35,563 nucleotides of DNA from Bacteroidota bacterium (GCA_963169325.1 CAUJEY010000296.1:1-35563), one strand, 5' to 3'. Positions 1 through 7,666 are shown, numbered from the stretch's first letter. Program-made: numbers and translations. Notes: a model not told the origin generated them from the letters alone.

Positions 1-95
1 GGGGTGTTGGGGGTCGGTTTGCGGGGGTCCCCCCCCCCGCCCCCCTTCTCCCGTCCCCCGCCCACCGTCCCCCGTCTACCGTCCACCGTCTTACT
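1..95. repeat. GC-rich word repeat, cut by the window edge
   Basis: A pyrimidine-rich tract follows a G-rich start. It contains a long C run near 31-50 and then repeats of a roughly 7-bp word close to CCGTCTA / CCGTCCA up to the stop of the next gene. G-rich bases at 1-28 could pair with the C-rich stretch. It resembles one arm of the word-built hairpins seen elsewhere in this window, but the other arm may lie outside, so the full form cannot be judged. Confidence 0.5.
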
Positions 96-798
96 AATAA
101 TCCGGTCCTGTCAGTACAAAAGAAGCGGTGGCGCCGAAAAAATAGTACCAGTCGTTGCGTTTGGGGTTCCCGTTTATCGACACGCCGTCGATGTCGTCAG
201 AAAAAACCGGACGGAAACCGCCTTCCAGGCCAAATATGAATCGTTCATAAAAATCGATCCGGATACCTCCGCCGACCGGCGCCAGCAAAAAGGTCGTTTT
301 CAGTCCCTCCTCGGGAAGCGGTGTTTTCAAAAAATCGTCCCGGCGCTCCGGCGGGCCGTAGTATTCGGCGTTCGCGTCGGCAAATGTGACGCCGACGCCG
401 CCAAAGAGATAAGGCGTGATAAAAAAGTTGTGCAATCCTGTTTCGCTGAACCGGTCGCGGCCGAATAAGTGCCATTCCATACAGGTGGCTACCTCGAAAA
501 TTGAAGTACCGAACTTGAAGCTGCGCGGCGCCTTGACGTCAGAGTATTTGTCGTCGCCAGAAATGGAACCGCCGTACACATGCCCTTTAAAAGCAAAATG
601 TTGGCTGACATGGTAGCGGACAAAGGCGCCGTAGCCCGGCCGAAGTTCCTGGAGATCAATTCGTTTGGCGGTGACATCGCCGGAATAACTCGTTACGCCC
701 AGCATTACGCCGGCTTCCCAATATTTGGGTTGGTGGCGCCATTGGGCAGTGGCATGGAGGGAAGAGAGCAGCAAAAAGAATGGGAGGATTTGTTTCAT
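94..798 (-). CDS. Outer-membrane beta-barrel protein, DUF6089-like
   Basis: A 234-residue protein with a clear signal peptide (hydrophobic residues 4-14, cleavage likely after the Ala-Thr-Ala before Gln19). The mature part alternates polar and aromatic or hydrophobic residues, with glycine-rich turns such as GVTSYSGD, YGGSISGDD and YLFGGVGVTF, and it ends in a strand-like segment with terminal Tyr. This is the pattern of small Bacteroidota outer-membrane barrels of the DUF6089 type. The function is unknown; a structural or porin-like role in the outer membrane is inferred. It is transcribed alone, away from the neighbouring reductase gene. The start at 798 is the only ATG that keeps the whole signal peptide. 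Confidence 0.75.
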   Translation of the reverse strand: MKQILPFFLLLSSLHATAQWRHQPKYWEAGVMLGVTSYSGDVTAKRIDLQELRPGYGAFVRYHVSQHFAFKGHVYGGSISGDDKYSDVKAPRSFKFGTSIFEVATCMEWHLFGRDRFSETGLHNFFITPYLFGGVGVTFADANAEYYGPPERRDDFLKTPLPEEGLKTTFLLAPVGGGIRIDFYERFIFGLEGGFRPVFSDDIDGVSINGNPKRNDWYYFFGATASFVLTGPDY

Positions 799-1043
799 GT
801 AACCGGTTTTGATTTATGTTCATGGTATAAAATGAGAAATCTGAACGCAAAATTGTAACACAGACTTTTGTTCAAAGCCTATTTTTTCCAGAAACCGCAG
901 ACCATGAAGCGAAAATGGCCGATCATTTCAATATCCGCCATGGAATCCTGTCTTGCATCGGACAACCGGACATCAACGTGTCGAATCGAAAACGGTGTAG
1001 GGTGAATATCAGTAATTTTTGGAGTGCGGGGGGCAAATGATGG
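799..1043. other. Intergenic gap with no recognised feature
   Basis: The stretch of about 245 bases between the barrel gene and the reductase holds no convincing ORF, hairpin repeat or RNA gene. It must carry the promoter of the barrel gene, but I see no clean TAnnTTTG match there. Confidence 0.4.
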
Positions 1044-2126
1044 CTATGCATCAAAACTCACCACCACTTTTTTGCTCTTCGGGTGCGCCTGGCACGTGAG
1101 CACATAGCCGGCGGCCACTTCTTCCGGCTCCAGCCCGTAGCACAGTTCCATTGCTACTTCGCCATCCAGCACCCTGGCTTTGCAGGTGCTGCACACGCCG
1201 CCCTTGCAGGAAAAAGGCAAATCGGCGCCAGCGCGCATGGCCGCGTCCAGGAGCGTACTGCCATCGGAAGGTAGTGTGAAATCGAATTGCATACCATCCT
1301 GGATGACCGTGATGGAGGCGTCGAAAGTGTCCTTCTGAAGGGTTGTTATTTCCGGATTGACGCGTTGCGGCATTCCGGCCGCGGTAAACAATTCATAATG
1401 CACTTTTTTGGGATCAACGCCCAGTTCTGCCAGGGCGGATTTTACCTCCAAGGTCATGATTTCCGGCCCGCAGAGGAAAAAGGCGTCTACCTCCTGCGGC
1501 TGAAACAACAGGCGGCCGTAGGCGCGGCATTTATCCCCGTCGATGCGGCCGTTGAACAGATCGGCGCCCAGCGATTCGCGGCTCAGTATGTGGTGTACGG
1601 AAAGCCGGTCGGGAAAGCGGTTTTTTAGTTCCTCCAGTTGTTCGCGGAAGATGATCTGATCGAACGCCCGGTTGCCGTAAAATAGGATAAAACGGCTGCC
1701 CGGTTCCTGGTGCAACACACTTTTCAAAATAGCAATCACCGGTGTGATGCCGCTGCCGGCGGTAAAAGCCACGTACAGGTTTTTATTGGCCGGATTCAAT
1801 TCGGTAAAAAAACGGCCCTGCGGCGGCATTACCCGCAGTTCGTCGCCCACGCGCAGGCGTTCGTTGGCAAAGGTGCTGAACACGCCGCCCTGCACTTTTT
1901 TGATGGCTACGCGCAGGTCGTTTTCGTGGGGCGCCGTACACAGGGAGTAGGAGCGGCGTTGGTCCGAGCCGTCTATATTGGTGCGCAGCGTCAAATACTG
2001 GCCCGAGGTAAAATGGAAAAGTTCCTGAAGTTCCTCCGGCACATCGAAGGCCACCGAGATCGTATCGGCCGTTTCGCGACGCAGGTCGCGTACGCGCAGG
2101 GTGTAGAATTTGGTAGTAGCGGACAT
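1044..2126 (-). CDS. PaaE-like ferredoxin-NAD(P)H reductase with 2Fe-2S domain
   Basis: A 360-residue flavoprotein that passes electrons from NAD(P)H through FAD to a plant-type 2Fe-2S cluster. Domains in order: FAD-binding barrel (about 5-110) with the RxYS motif at 58-61; NAD-binding domain with GSGITP at 124-129 and CGPE at 219-222; C-terminal ferredoxin domain with cluster cysteines 307, 312, 315 and 345. The family includes PaaE of phenylacetyl-CoA epoxidase and related hydroxylase reductases. No paaABCD genes are nearby, so the partner is unknown. I chose the ATG at 2126, not the upstream one at 2300: the longer version has no homologous look, runs through a strong terminator (2217-2259) and would start upstream of a good promoter element at 2165-2172. 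The length fits the family. Confidence 0.85.
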   Translation of the reverse strand: MSATTKFYTLRVRDLRRETADTISVAFDVPEELQELFHFTSGQYLTLRTNIDGSDQRRSYSLCTAPHENDLRVAIKKVQGGVFSTFANERLRVGDELRVMPPQGRFFTELNPANKNLYVAFTAGSGITPVIAILKSVLHQEPGSRFILFYGNRAFDQIIFREQLEELKNRFPDRLSVHHILSRESLGADLFNGRIDGDKCRAYGRLLFQPQEVDAFFLCGPEIMTLEVKSALAELGVDPKKVHYELFTAAGMPQRVNPEITTLQKDTFDASITVIQDGMQFDFTLPSDGSTLLDAAMRAGADLPFSCKGGVCSTCKARVLDGEVAMELCYGLEPEEVAAGYVLTCQAHPKSKKVVVSFDA

Positions 2127-2164
2127 AATATTCTGTTGAGCAGCGCCAGGTAAAAAAGGGCCGG

Positions 2165-2172
2165 CAAAGGTA
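2165..2172 (-). promoter_or_regulatory. Bacteroidota -7 element for the PaaE-like gene
   Basis: The minus strand reads TACCTTTG, a perfect TAnnTTTG match, about 40 bases before the ATG at 2126. No clear -33 TTG is seen at the usual distance. Confidence 0.5.
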
Positions 2173-2216
2173 AGAGCATGTTGCTCTAATGCCGGAAATC
2201 CGTCCAAAAAACCAAC

Positions 2217-2259
2217 AAAAAAAGTGAAGACACGAGCCTCGCTCATGCCTTCACTTTTT
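2217..2259 (-). terminator. Intrinsic terminator downstream of rpsT
   Basis: On the minus strand a long stem (AAAAAGTGAAG plus CATGAGC pairing with GCTCGTG plus CTTCACTTTTT, with a 3-base loop GAG) is followed by a T run at 2223-2217. It lies about 70 bases past the rpsT stop and separates rpsT from the reductase gene. Confidence 0.8.
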
Positions 2260-2260
2260 G

Positions 2261-2326
2261 CAAGTTTGAAGTTCAAAGTTTGAACTTCGAGGCTACGCAA
2301 CTTTAAACTTCGAACTTCGAACTTAA
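2261..2326. repeat. Word-built inverted repeat (AAGTTTGAAGTTCGAAG word)
   Basis: The left arm at 2262-2287 and right arm at 2300-2325 are inverted copies with a few mismatches. Each arm is built from a degenerate 7-8 bp word of the AAGTTTG / AAGTTCG type. The loop is about 12 bases. It directly follows the rpsT stop. The same word builds the element at 30932-31001. Confidence 0.75.
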
Positions 2327-2327
2327 A

Positions 2328-2582
2328 TTACGCCAGCCCGTTGACGAAACGCATCAAGCCACTTTTCAGGTTGGCGGCTTTGTTGCGATGAATGTTGCCG
2401 CGTTTTGCCAGCTTATCGATCATGCTGACAACTTTGGGCAAAAACTCGTCCGCTTCCGTTTTGCTTTTCAACGCGCGCAGGTTTTTGACGGCCGTACGTG
2501 CAGTTTTTTTGAAATAACGGTTCTGCAGGCGACGTTTCGCGTTCTGACGGATGCGCTTAAGCGCGGAACGATGGTGTGCCAT
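2328..2582 (-). CDS. rpsT: 30S ribosomal protein S20
   Basis: An 84-residue, very basic protein that matches bS20 over its whole length: N-terminal MAHHRSALKRIRQ, then Lys/Arg/Ala-rich helices, including the conserved stretch RGNIHRNKAANLKSGL near the C-terminus. bS20 binds 16S rRNA early in 30S assembly. The gene stands alone on the minus strand, with its own promoter-like element upstream and a strong terminator 70 bases downstream. The length is normal for the family. Confidence 0.97.
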   Translation of the reverse strand: MAHHRSALKRIRQNAKRRLQNRYFKKTARTAVKNLRALKSKTEADEFLPKVVSMIDKLAKRGNIHRNKAANLKSGLMRFVNGLA

Positions 2583-2654
2583 ATTGGTAAATAATCGTTG
2601 ATTCGTTTATGTAGATAAATAGCCCGGTGAAATCCGGTTTATTTTTTGGGCGGG

Positions 2655-2662
2655 CAAAGGTA
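2655..2662 (-). promoter_or_regulatory. -7 element for rpsT
   Basis: The minus strand reads TACCTTTG about 75 bases before the rpsT ATG, leaving a leader of some 65 bases. That leader could hold autoregulatory structure, as is known for S20 in other bacteria, but I see no defined motif. The rest of the 310-base gap between rpsT and sucA holds no gene. Confidence 0.5.
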
Positions 2663-2880
2663 GATGTTTTCGTTGGAAAAAGAAAAGCCGGTTAAAAAAA
2701 TCTTTCATCCTTTTTTGCCAACGGTTGTTTATCGCAGGTAAAGTGTTTAGCCCGCTTATGTGAACTTTATGGACTTTGTGGTTAAAAATGTGCACCAGTG
2801 TGGTAAAATGCCCTAATTTTGCCCCTCTTTTCCCCTAAATGCCTGATTTTGAATTTATTTTAAGAAACATTATTTGTCTT

Positions 2881-2888
2881 TATACTTG
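2881..2888 (+). promoter_or_regulatory. Possible -7 element for sucA
   Basis: TATACTTG differs by one base from TAnnTTTG and ends only 4 bases before the sucA ATG. Initiation here would give an almost leaderless mRNA. The position makes this a weak call. Confidence 0.25.
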
Positions 2889-2892
2889 AACG

Positions 2893-5643
2893 ATGAAGGA
2901 TTTTTCAGCGGTTTTTAACGCGCATCCGCAATATATTGAAACACTCTACCGCTCCTGGCTCGCCGATCCGAACTCCGTGGAGTCCGACTGGAGCCTCTTT
3001 TTTAAAGGATTTGACTTTGCCGTATCCTCAGCAAACGGCGACGGCGCATCTGCTGCCGGCTCGTCCGCAACCGGTGCCTCCGATCTGCTGCGGGAGTTCG
3101 GCGTGCTCGGCCTGATCCATGGCTATCGCGACCGTGGCCATTTCCTTTCCACTACCAACCCGATCAAACCGCGCCGGGACCGCAAACCGAAACTCGACCT
3201 GGCAGACTATGGCCTGAACGATGCCGACCTCGACCGCCCTTTTTCCGCCGGTTATGAAATCGGCCTGCCCAATGCCACGCTACGCGAAATATTGGACCGC
3301 CTGAAAAAACTGTATTGCGGCAATATCGGCTTTGAAAACGCCCATATTCACGACAAGGAACGCCGTTTGTGGCTGCGCGACAAGGTGGAAAACCGCAACC
3401 TGGCGCCCGATTTCGGTTTTTCGCTGGAAAAGAAAAAACGGATTTTACAAAAACTGAACGGCTCCGTTTTGTTCGAACAGTTTTTGCACACCAAATTCGT
3501 CGGACAAAAACGATTCTCGCTCGAAGGCGGTGAAGCTACTATTCCGGCCCTCGACGCCATTATTACTGCGGCCACGGAAAGCGAAATTCCGGTACAGGAA
3601 ATCGTGATCGGTATGGCCCACCGCGGGCGGCTGAACGTGCTGGCCAATTTGTTGGGCAAAACATACGAACAGATATTTACCGAGTTTGAAAGCAAGTCCA
3701 TTCCCGACCTCAGTTTTGGCGACGGCGATGTAAAATATCACCTGGGCTATTCGTCGCAGGTAACCACGCTGCATGGGAAAGAGGTGTACCTGAAACTCCT
3801 GCCCAACCCTTCTCACCTCGAAGCCGTGGACCCCGTGGTGCTGGGATTTGCCCGGGCCAAAGCCGACGCCCTCTACCATTCGGAATACGACCACATTCTG
3901 CCCATTCTGATTCACGGCGATGCCGCACTGGCCGGGCAGGGCATTGTGTACGAAATCATTCAAATGAGCCAGCTGCCAGGCTATTATACCGGCGGCACCC
4001 TGCATTTTGTGATCAACAACCAGATCGGTTTCACCACCGGTTGGGACGAAGGGCGCTCCAGCACCTATTGCACCCAGGTAGCCGAGGTGGTGCAGGCGCC
4101 CGTTTTTCACGTCAATGGTGACGATCCCGAAGCGGTTGTTTTTGCCGTGGAACTGGCTACCGAATATCGCCAAAAGTTCAATTCGGATGTGTTTATCGAC
4201 ATGGTGTGCTACCGCAAATACGGCCACAACGAAAGCGATGAGCCGCGTTTTACCCAGCCGGACCTGTATGCCCTCATCGGCAATCACCGCAACCCGAGAG
4301 AAATTTACAACGATATCCTGATCCAGCGCGGAGAGGTAGACCGCCAGCTGGCCCAGGAAATGGAAACGGCTTTCCGAGCCGATTTGCAGGCCCGCCTCGA
4401 TAACGCCCGGCAAAAACCACTGCCTTATGCTTATCAGGAAACAGAATTAGCCTGGAAAAAACTGAGCTTCTCCACCGATGATGCCGATTTTCAGCAATCG
4501 CCGGAAACCGGTCTGCCGCGCCAGGTCATCGACCGCCTGCTCGATCATTTGCTCAGCCTGCCGAAAGACTTCAGCCCGCTGCCCCAGATCACCAAACTGC
4601 TGGAAGGGCAGCGCAGCCTGGTTCAGGCCGGGCAAATCGACTGGGCGCTCGGCGAACTGATGGCCTACGGCTCGATGCTGCTTGAAGGCAAAGACGTGCG
4701 AATGAGCGGCCAGGACGTAAAACGCGGCACGTTCAGCCACCGGCACTCTTGTCCTGTGGACGCTAAAATATACGAACGGATCAACCGCCTCGACAACCTG
4801 GACCCCAAGCAAGGCCGCTTCCTGATTTATAACTCGCTGCTGTCCGAATACGCCGTACTGGGCTTCGAATACGGCTACGCTTATGCCAACCCCGACGCAT
4901 TGGTGGTGTGGGAAGCGCAATTCGGCGACTTTGTCAACGGCGCCAGCACTATCATCGACCAGTTTATTTTTGCCGGCGAAACCAAGTGGCGGCGTATGAA
5001 CGGCTTGGTGATGCTGCTGCCGCACGGCTACGAAGGCCAAGGGCCCGAGCACTCCTCGGCCCGCCTCGAACGGCACCTGCAGGGCTGTGCCTGGAACAAC
5101 GTGACGGTGGCCAACATTACCTCGGCCAGCAACTTTTTCCACTTGATCCGCCGACAATTGGCGCGCCCGTTCCGCAAACCTTTGATTGTGATGTCGCCCA
5201 AATCCACGCTGCGCCCGCCATACAACCTCGGCCTGATCAGCGAACTGGAAGCCGGCACCCGTTTCCGCGAACTGATCGACGACCCGCAGGCAGAACCGGC
5301 AAAAGTGAAAAAACTGCTGGTTTGCAGTGGCAAAGTGTATTATGACCTGCTCAAGCGCCAGGAAGAAACAAAACGGAAGGATGTCGCAATCGTGCGGCTG
5401 GAGCAAATTTATCCTTTCCCGAAAGTACAATTCGAAGCGCTGCTCAAAAAATATGACAAAGCCAAACTCTTCTGGGTACAGGAGGAGCCGGCCAATATGG
5501 GCGCTTGGGGCCACCTGCTGCTCAACCATATCGAGTATGGCTGGACGCGCGTAAGCCGCCCCGCAACCGCCAGCCCGGCAACGGGATTTCCGAAAAAACA
5601 CGAAAAGGAACAGGCAGAGGTTGTGGAGCAGGCGTTTAGTTAA
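2893..5643 (+). CDS. sucA: 2-oxoglutarate dehydrogenase E1 component
   Basis: A 916-residue thiamine-diphosphate enzyme that decarboxylates 2-oxoglutarate and passes the succinyl group to lipoyl-E2 in the TCA cycle. The N-terminal segment (YIETLYRSWLADP near 14-26) is the short helix typical of SucA/OdhA. The conserved GMAHRGRLNVLAN block lies at about 240-252. The ThDP site is seen as GDAALAGQG (about 342-350) with NNQIGFTT (about 375-382). GHNESDEPRFTQP is near 443-455. The transketolase-like second half includes WEAQFGDFVNGA and LPHGYEGQGPEHSS (about 672-725). The length is close to the usual 920-935. No sucB follows: the next feature is a repeat and a terminator, so E2 must be encoded elsewhere. 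The ATG at 2893 opens directly on the family N-terminus. Confidence 0.97.
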   Translation: MKDFSAVFNAHPQYIETLYRSWLADPNSVESDWSLFFKGFDFAVSSANGDGASAAGSSATGASDLLREFGVLGLIHGYRDRGHFLSTTNPIKPRRDRKPKLDLADYGLNDADLDRPFSAGYEIGLPNATLREILDRLKKLYCGNIGFENAHIHDKERRLWLRDKVENRNLAPDFGFSLEKKKRILQKLNGSVLFEQFLHTKFVGQKRFSLEGGEATIPALDAIITAATESEIPVQEIVIGMAHRGRLNVLANLLGKTYEQIFTEFESKSIPDLSFGDGDVKYHLGYSSQVTTLHGKEVYLKLLPNPSHLEAVDPVVLGFARAKADALYHSEYDHILPILIHGDAALAGQGIVYEIIQMSQLPGYYTGGTLHFVINNQIGFTTGWDEGRSSTYCTQVAEVVQAPVFHVNGDDPEAVVFAVELATEYRQKFNSDVFIDMVCYRKYGHNESDEPRFTQPDLYALIGNHRNPREIYNDILIQRGEVDRQLAQEMETAFRADLQARLDNARQKPLPYAYQETELAWKKLSFSTDDADFQQSPETGLPRQVIDRLLDHLLSLPKDFSPLPQITKLLEGQRSLVQAGQIDWALGELMAYGSMLLEGKDVRMSGQDVKRGTFSHRHSCPVDAKIYERINRLDNLDPKQGRFLIYNSLLSEYAVLGFEYGYAYANPDALVVWEAQFGDFVNGASTIIDQFIFAGETKWRRMNGLVMLLPHGYEGQGPEHSSARLERHLQGCAWNNVTVANITSASNFFHLIRRQLARPFRKPLIVMSPKSTLRPPYNLGLISELEAGTRFRELIDDPQAEPAKVKKLLVCSGKVYYDLLKRQEETKRKDVAIVRLEQIYPFPKVQFEALLKKYDKAKLFWVQEEPANMGAWGHLLLNHIEYGWTRVSRPATASPATGFPKKHEKEQAEVVEQAFS

Positions 5644-5780
5644 ATGTGGTCAATGTTTTAAATGTGGTCAATGAGATCAATGTGTTAAATGTGGTCAATG
5701 AGATCAATGTGTTTCAAATGAGATCAATGTACGCACATTGACCACATTGATCTCATTGACCACATTTAACTCATTTAAAT
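5641..5780. repeat. Word-built inverted repeat (AATGTGGTCAATGAGATC word)
   Basis: The repeat begins at the sucA stop codon. The left arm (about 5641-5731) is a tandem of AATGTGGTC, AATGAGATC and AATGTGTTA variants. The right arm (5735-5780) is the inverse, with a run of about 27 bases exactly complementary to part of the left arm. The arms are unequal, so several registers can pair. The same word forms the element at 19583-19733. Confidence 0.85.
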
Positions 5781-5789
5781 TTTTGTGGC

Positions 5790-5888
5790 TAAAAAACGAA
5801 AGCCCGACCGGTTTCCCGGTCGGGCTTTTTGATTTTTTGGCGCTTAGGCCGCCAGGGAGAGGAATGGGGCGTTCATCTGTCATTTTGG
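5790..5888 (-). ncRNA. Possible small RNA or tiny ORF antisense to the sucA trailer
   Basis: A strong minus-strand promoter (5895-5926) fires into this gap, where no recognisable minus-strand gene exists. The transcript would run about 95-100 bases, carry a small hairpin (TGGCG...CGCCA near 5840-5857, inferred), then the strong GC stem at 5799-5828, and end in a T run. This is the shape of a stand-alone small RNA. It also contains an ATG at 5883 opening a short reading frame (MTDERPIPLPGG...) that runs into the terminator stem, so a leader peptide cannot be excluded. Nothing in it resembles a known RNA family that I recognise. Confidence 0.35.
5799..5830. terminator. Bidirectional intrinsic terminator after sucA
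   Basis: A perfect 13-bp stem (AAAGCCCGACCGG / CCGGTCGGGCTTT) with a 4-base loop is followed by Ts on the plus strand. On the minus strand the same stem is followed by TCGTTTTTT. It can stop both sucA read-through and the proposed minus-strand transcript. Confidence 0.9.
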
Positions 5889-5894
5889 GTGACG

Positions 5895-5926
5895 CAAAGG
5901 TAAATAAAAGTCATTTTAAATACCAA
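5895..5926 (-). promoter_or_regulatory. Divergent minus-strand promoter
   Basis: The minus strand carries TTTG, then 21 bases, then TACCTTTG (5902-5895). Both elements match the Bacteroidota consensus at the expected spacing. The left arm of the large dyad (5906-5918) lies between them, so a protein bound there would block this promoter. Confidence 0.6.
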
Positions 5927-5968
5927 ATATTTTTTGAAAAAATATTTTTGTCATCTAAAATGACTTTT
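5906..5968. promoter_or_regulatory. Large nested AT-rich dyad, possible operator
   Basis: Outer arms AAAAGTCATTTTA (5906-5918) and TAAAATGACTTTT (5956-5968) are exact inverses. Inner arms AAATATTTTTT (5925-5935) and AAAAAATATTT (5937-5947) are also exact inverses around a single G, and both pairs share nearly the same centre. The element lies between divergent promoters and just upstream of an XRE-type regulator gene. An operator for that regulator is the natural inference. Confidence 0.55.
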
Positions 5969-6001
5969 TTGCAAATATTTTTGATATTTGTGACAAAATA
6001 A

Positions 6002-6033
6002 TTGACAATTTAAAAAACACCTGTTTACCTTTG
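6002..6033 (+). promoter_or_regulatory. Promoter of the XRE regulator operon
   Basis: TTG at 6002-6004, a 21-base spacer, then TACCTTTG at 6026-6033, fitting the Bacteroidota -33/-7 consensus. It is followed 26 bases later by the ATG at 6059. Confidence 0.7.
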
Positions 6034-6058
6034 TCCCTCGTCAACCCGAAACTATACA

Positions 6059-6709
6059 ATGAGTAGAGAAGCGATTTTAAAAGAAAATTTCGCGAGACAA
6101 CTGACAAGTCTGAGAAAGGCGCGCAACATGAGCCAGGAAGAATTGGTAAACGCGCTGAAGGAAGCAAGCAACCAGGAGATTGATATCACCCGATCGGCCC
6201 TGGCCTCGTATGAAAATCAAAAATCCCTGCCCCGGTTGGACGTATTTAACGCCATCGCCCGGTTTTTTGACACGAGTATGGATGCGATGCTGGAAACGGA
6301 AGCGGGCGCCCCGAAACGCCCTGAGCAGCCTTCCGGCGCCGATATGGATGAATTATTTACGACCCTGAATTTAAGACTATCCGAATTACAGCGACAAAGC
6401 GACTATTATCAACGCGAATGCGAGTACTACAAATCGGAATACGAAAAAGCCATCAGACGGAGTGATAAACCGGCGGACCCCACAAAAGAAGAAAGCCGGG
6501 CGGATTTTCTGCGACGTATGTACAATTACCCCTATTGGCAGGAGCAGTTCCGAACCTTTTTAAACGACGCAGAGTTTGAGGTTTTTTATGGCGTACAAAA
6601 TAATCAAACCAAAGCGCAATTGGCCGAACGCCTGGCGCTTGATCCCGCGGAGGTGGAAAATATATTCAACAGGGCTAAGGAAAAGGTCCTGGACTACTTT
6701 AATAAGTAA
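6059..6709 (+). CDS. XRE-type HTH regulator with a sigma-4-like C-terminal segment
   Basis: A 216-residue protein. Residues 12-78 form a Cro/CI-type helix-turn-helix (LRKARNMSQEELVNAL ... ITRSALASYENQKSLPRLDVFNAIARFFD). Residues about 98-135 are charged and Tyr-rich, a probable coiled coil for dimerisation. Residues about 165-212 (FLNDAEFEVFYGVQNNQTKAQLAERLALD...VENIFNRAKEKVLDYF, given in parts) have the layout of sigma-70 region 4: a helix, then a second helix-turn-helix. The XRE assignment is clear; the sigma-4 likeness is my inference from the pattern. It has its own strong promoter and lies 19 bases before a membrane-protein gene, so the two form an operon. The nested dyad upstream suggests autoregulation. 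Confidence 0.8.
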   Translation: MSREAILKENFARQLTSLRKARNMSQEELVNALKEASNQEIDITRSALASYENQKSLPRLDVFNAIARFFDTSMDAMLETEAGAPKRPEQPSGADMDELFTTLNLRLSELQRQSDYYQRECEYYKSEYEKAIRRSDKPADPTKEESRADFLRRMYNYPYWQEQFRTFLNDAEFEVFYGVQNNQTKAQLAERLALDPAEVENIFNRAKEKVLDYFNK

Positions 6710-6728
6710 TTAACTACCAATCCAATTT

Positions 6729-7568
6729 ATGAGCAAGTCCTCTTTTACACCCAACCAACTTCAACAAGCGCTGCAACGCGATTTAGCGCAAGCAGAACAA
6801 GTCAAATTTGACCAGGAATACCATAAAAATGCAACCCTCCAACAGGCGGCAAATGGTGCGTTGCAATATGAGCAACTCGGCGGCAATTTGATCAAAGACA
6901 CGTTGAAAGGAGATTGGATCAACCCACTCTTATCGCTATTCTTTGTGATTGCGGTAACGGGGGTCTTGCTCTTTCAGAACCTTAGCCCCGACCGCTGGAC
7001 CAGCCACGCTGTAACGCGACCGGAATATACCTGGGCCCCCGCATCGCCTCAGGATGACAACCCTTCAAATACTACTTTAATTGTCCCTTCAGAAACAGAT
7101 GATCTATCCCGATCGCCATTTTTAGGAGATAGTAAAAAAACAGATCATTTGGGTATTAAAAAAGATAATAAAAATATAGATAAAATAGAAAAAGAGATGA
7201 AAGAAAATAATATAAATGATCCGAAATTATCCTTTAGTTGTCCGAAATTTTATATAGATTCAGATATTGATAACACACCGGATATTGATTTTATATACGA
7301 ACCTGTTTACGTTTCTACAGATAAAAGATTATCAGGAGATATTATTTTAAGGCCTGAACAAGAAAGTAAACATTGTGATTTATATATAAAAAATATAGAA
7401 AAAACAATGCAAGATATATCAATTATCAATTTTCCGCCTGTAGAAAAAATATTAAACAATAAACCGCCAATTAGTATTTCAGCCGACACTTCTATATTAA
7501 ATCCATTAAATGATAACAGAGCGCCCGATCCGTATTTGATTCGTCTGATGCTCTCCTCTTTCCGATAA
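6729..7568 (+). CDS. Unknown single-span membrane protein
   Basis: A 279-residue protein that I do not recognise. Residues 1-60 are polar and Gln-rich, probably cytoplasmic and helical. Residues 66-85 (PLLSLFFVIAVTGVLLFQNL) form one transmembrane segment. The remaining 190 residues are polar and Asn/Asp/Lys/Ile-rich with no domain I can name. From about 7110 to 7530 the DNA turns markedly AT-rich compared with the first third and with the genes around, so the tail looks fast-evolving or acquired. It follows the XRE regulator by 19 bases on the same strand and is followed by a terminator. The topology (short N-terminal tail with the regulator, large outer domain) would suit a membrane partner of the regulator, but this is inference only. 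Confidence 0.6.
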   Translation: MSKSSFTPNQLQQALQRDLAQAEQVKFDQEYHKNATLQQAANGALQYEQLGGNLIKDTLKGDWINPLLSLFFVIAVTGVLLFQNLSPDRWTSHAVTRPEYTWAPASPQDDNPSNTTLIVPSETDDLSRSPFLGDSKKTDHLGIKKDNKNIDKIEKEMKENNINDPKLSFSCPKFYIDSDIDNTPDIDFIYEPVYVSTDKRLSGDIILRPEQESKHCDLYIKNIEKTMQDISIINFPPVEKILNNKPPISISADTSILNPLNDNRAPDPYLIRLMLSSFR

Positions 7569-7636
7569 ACAGACGGGCGGCTAATAAATCCCATATCCAG
7601 TAAGACCAATCTTCATTGATTTTTCATGCTGCCACT

Positions 7637-7666
7637 GGCCGGGAAACTATTTCCCGGTCTTTTTTT
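7637..7666 (+). terminator. Intrinsic terminator of the XRE operon
   Basis: The stem GGCCGGGAAA / TTTCCCGGTC with a 3-base loop is followed by seven Ts. It lies about 70 bases after the membrane-protein stop. Confidence 0.85.

Noticed and set aside
31-60. C-run as a possible G-quadruplex regulator
   Set aside because: Homopolymer runs near a window edge and inside a repeat arm are not enough to claim a functional structure.
2127-2300. N-terminal extension of the PaaE-like reductase
   Set aside because: It overlaps a terminator, a word repeat and a promoter element and adds no conserved residues.
2607-2795. 62-residue minus-strand frame upstream of rpsT
   Set aside because: It covers the rpsT promoter region and shows no conserved pattern.
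3445-5601. Long minus-strand frames opposite sucA
   Set aside because: They are shadows of the high-GC third positions of sucA; the plus-strand gene is unambiguous.
5738-6001. 87-residue plus-strand frame between sucA and the regulator
   Set aside because: It runs through the hairpin, the terminator and the AT-rich dyad; no protein-like pattern or start signal.
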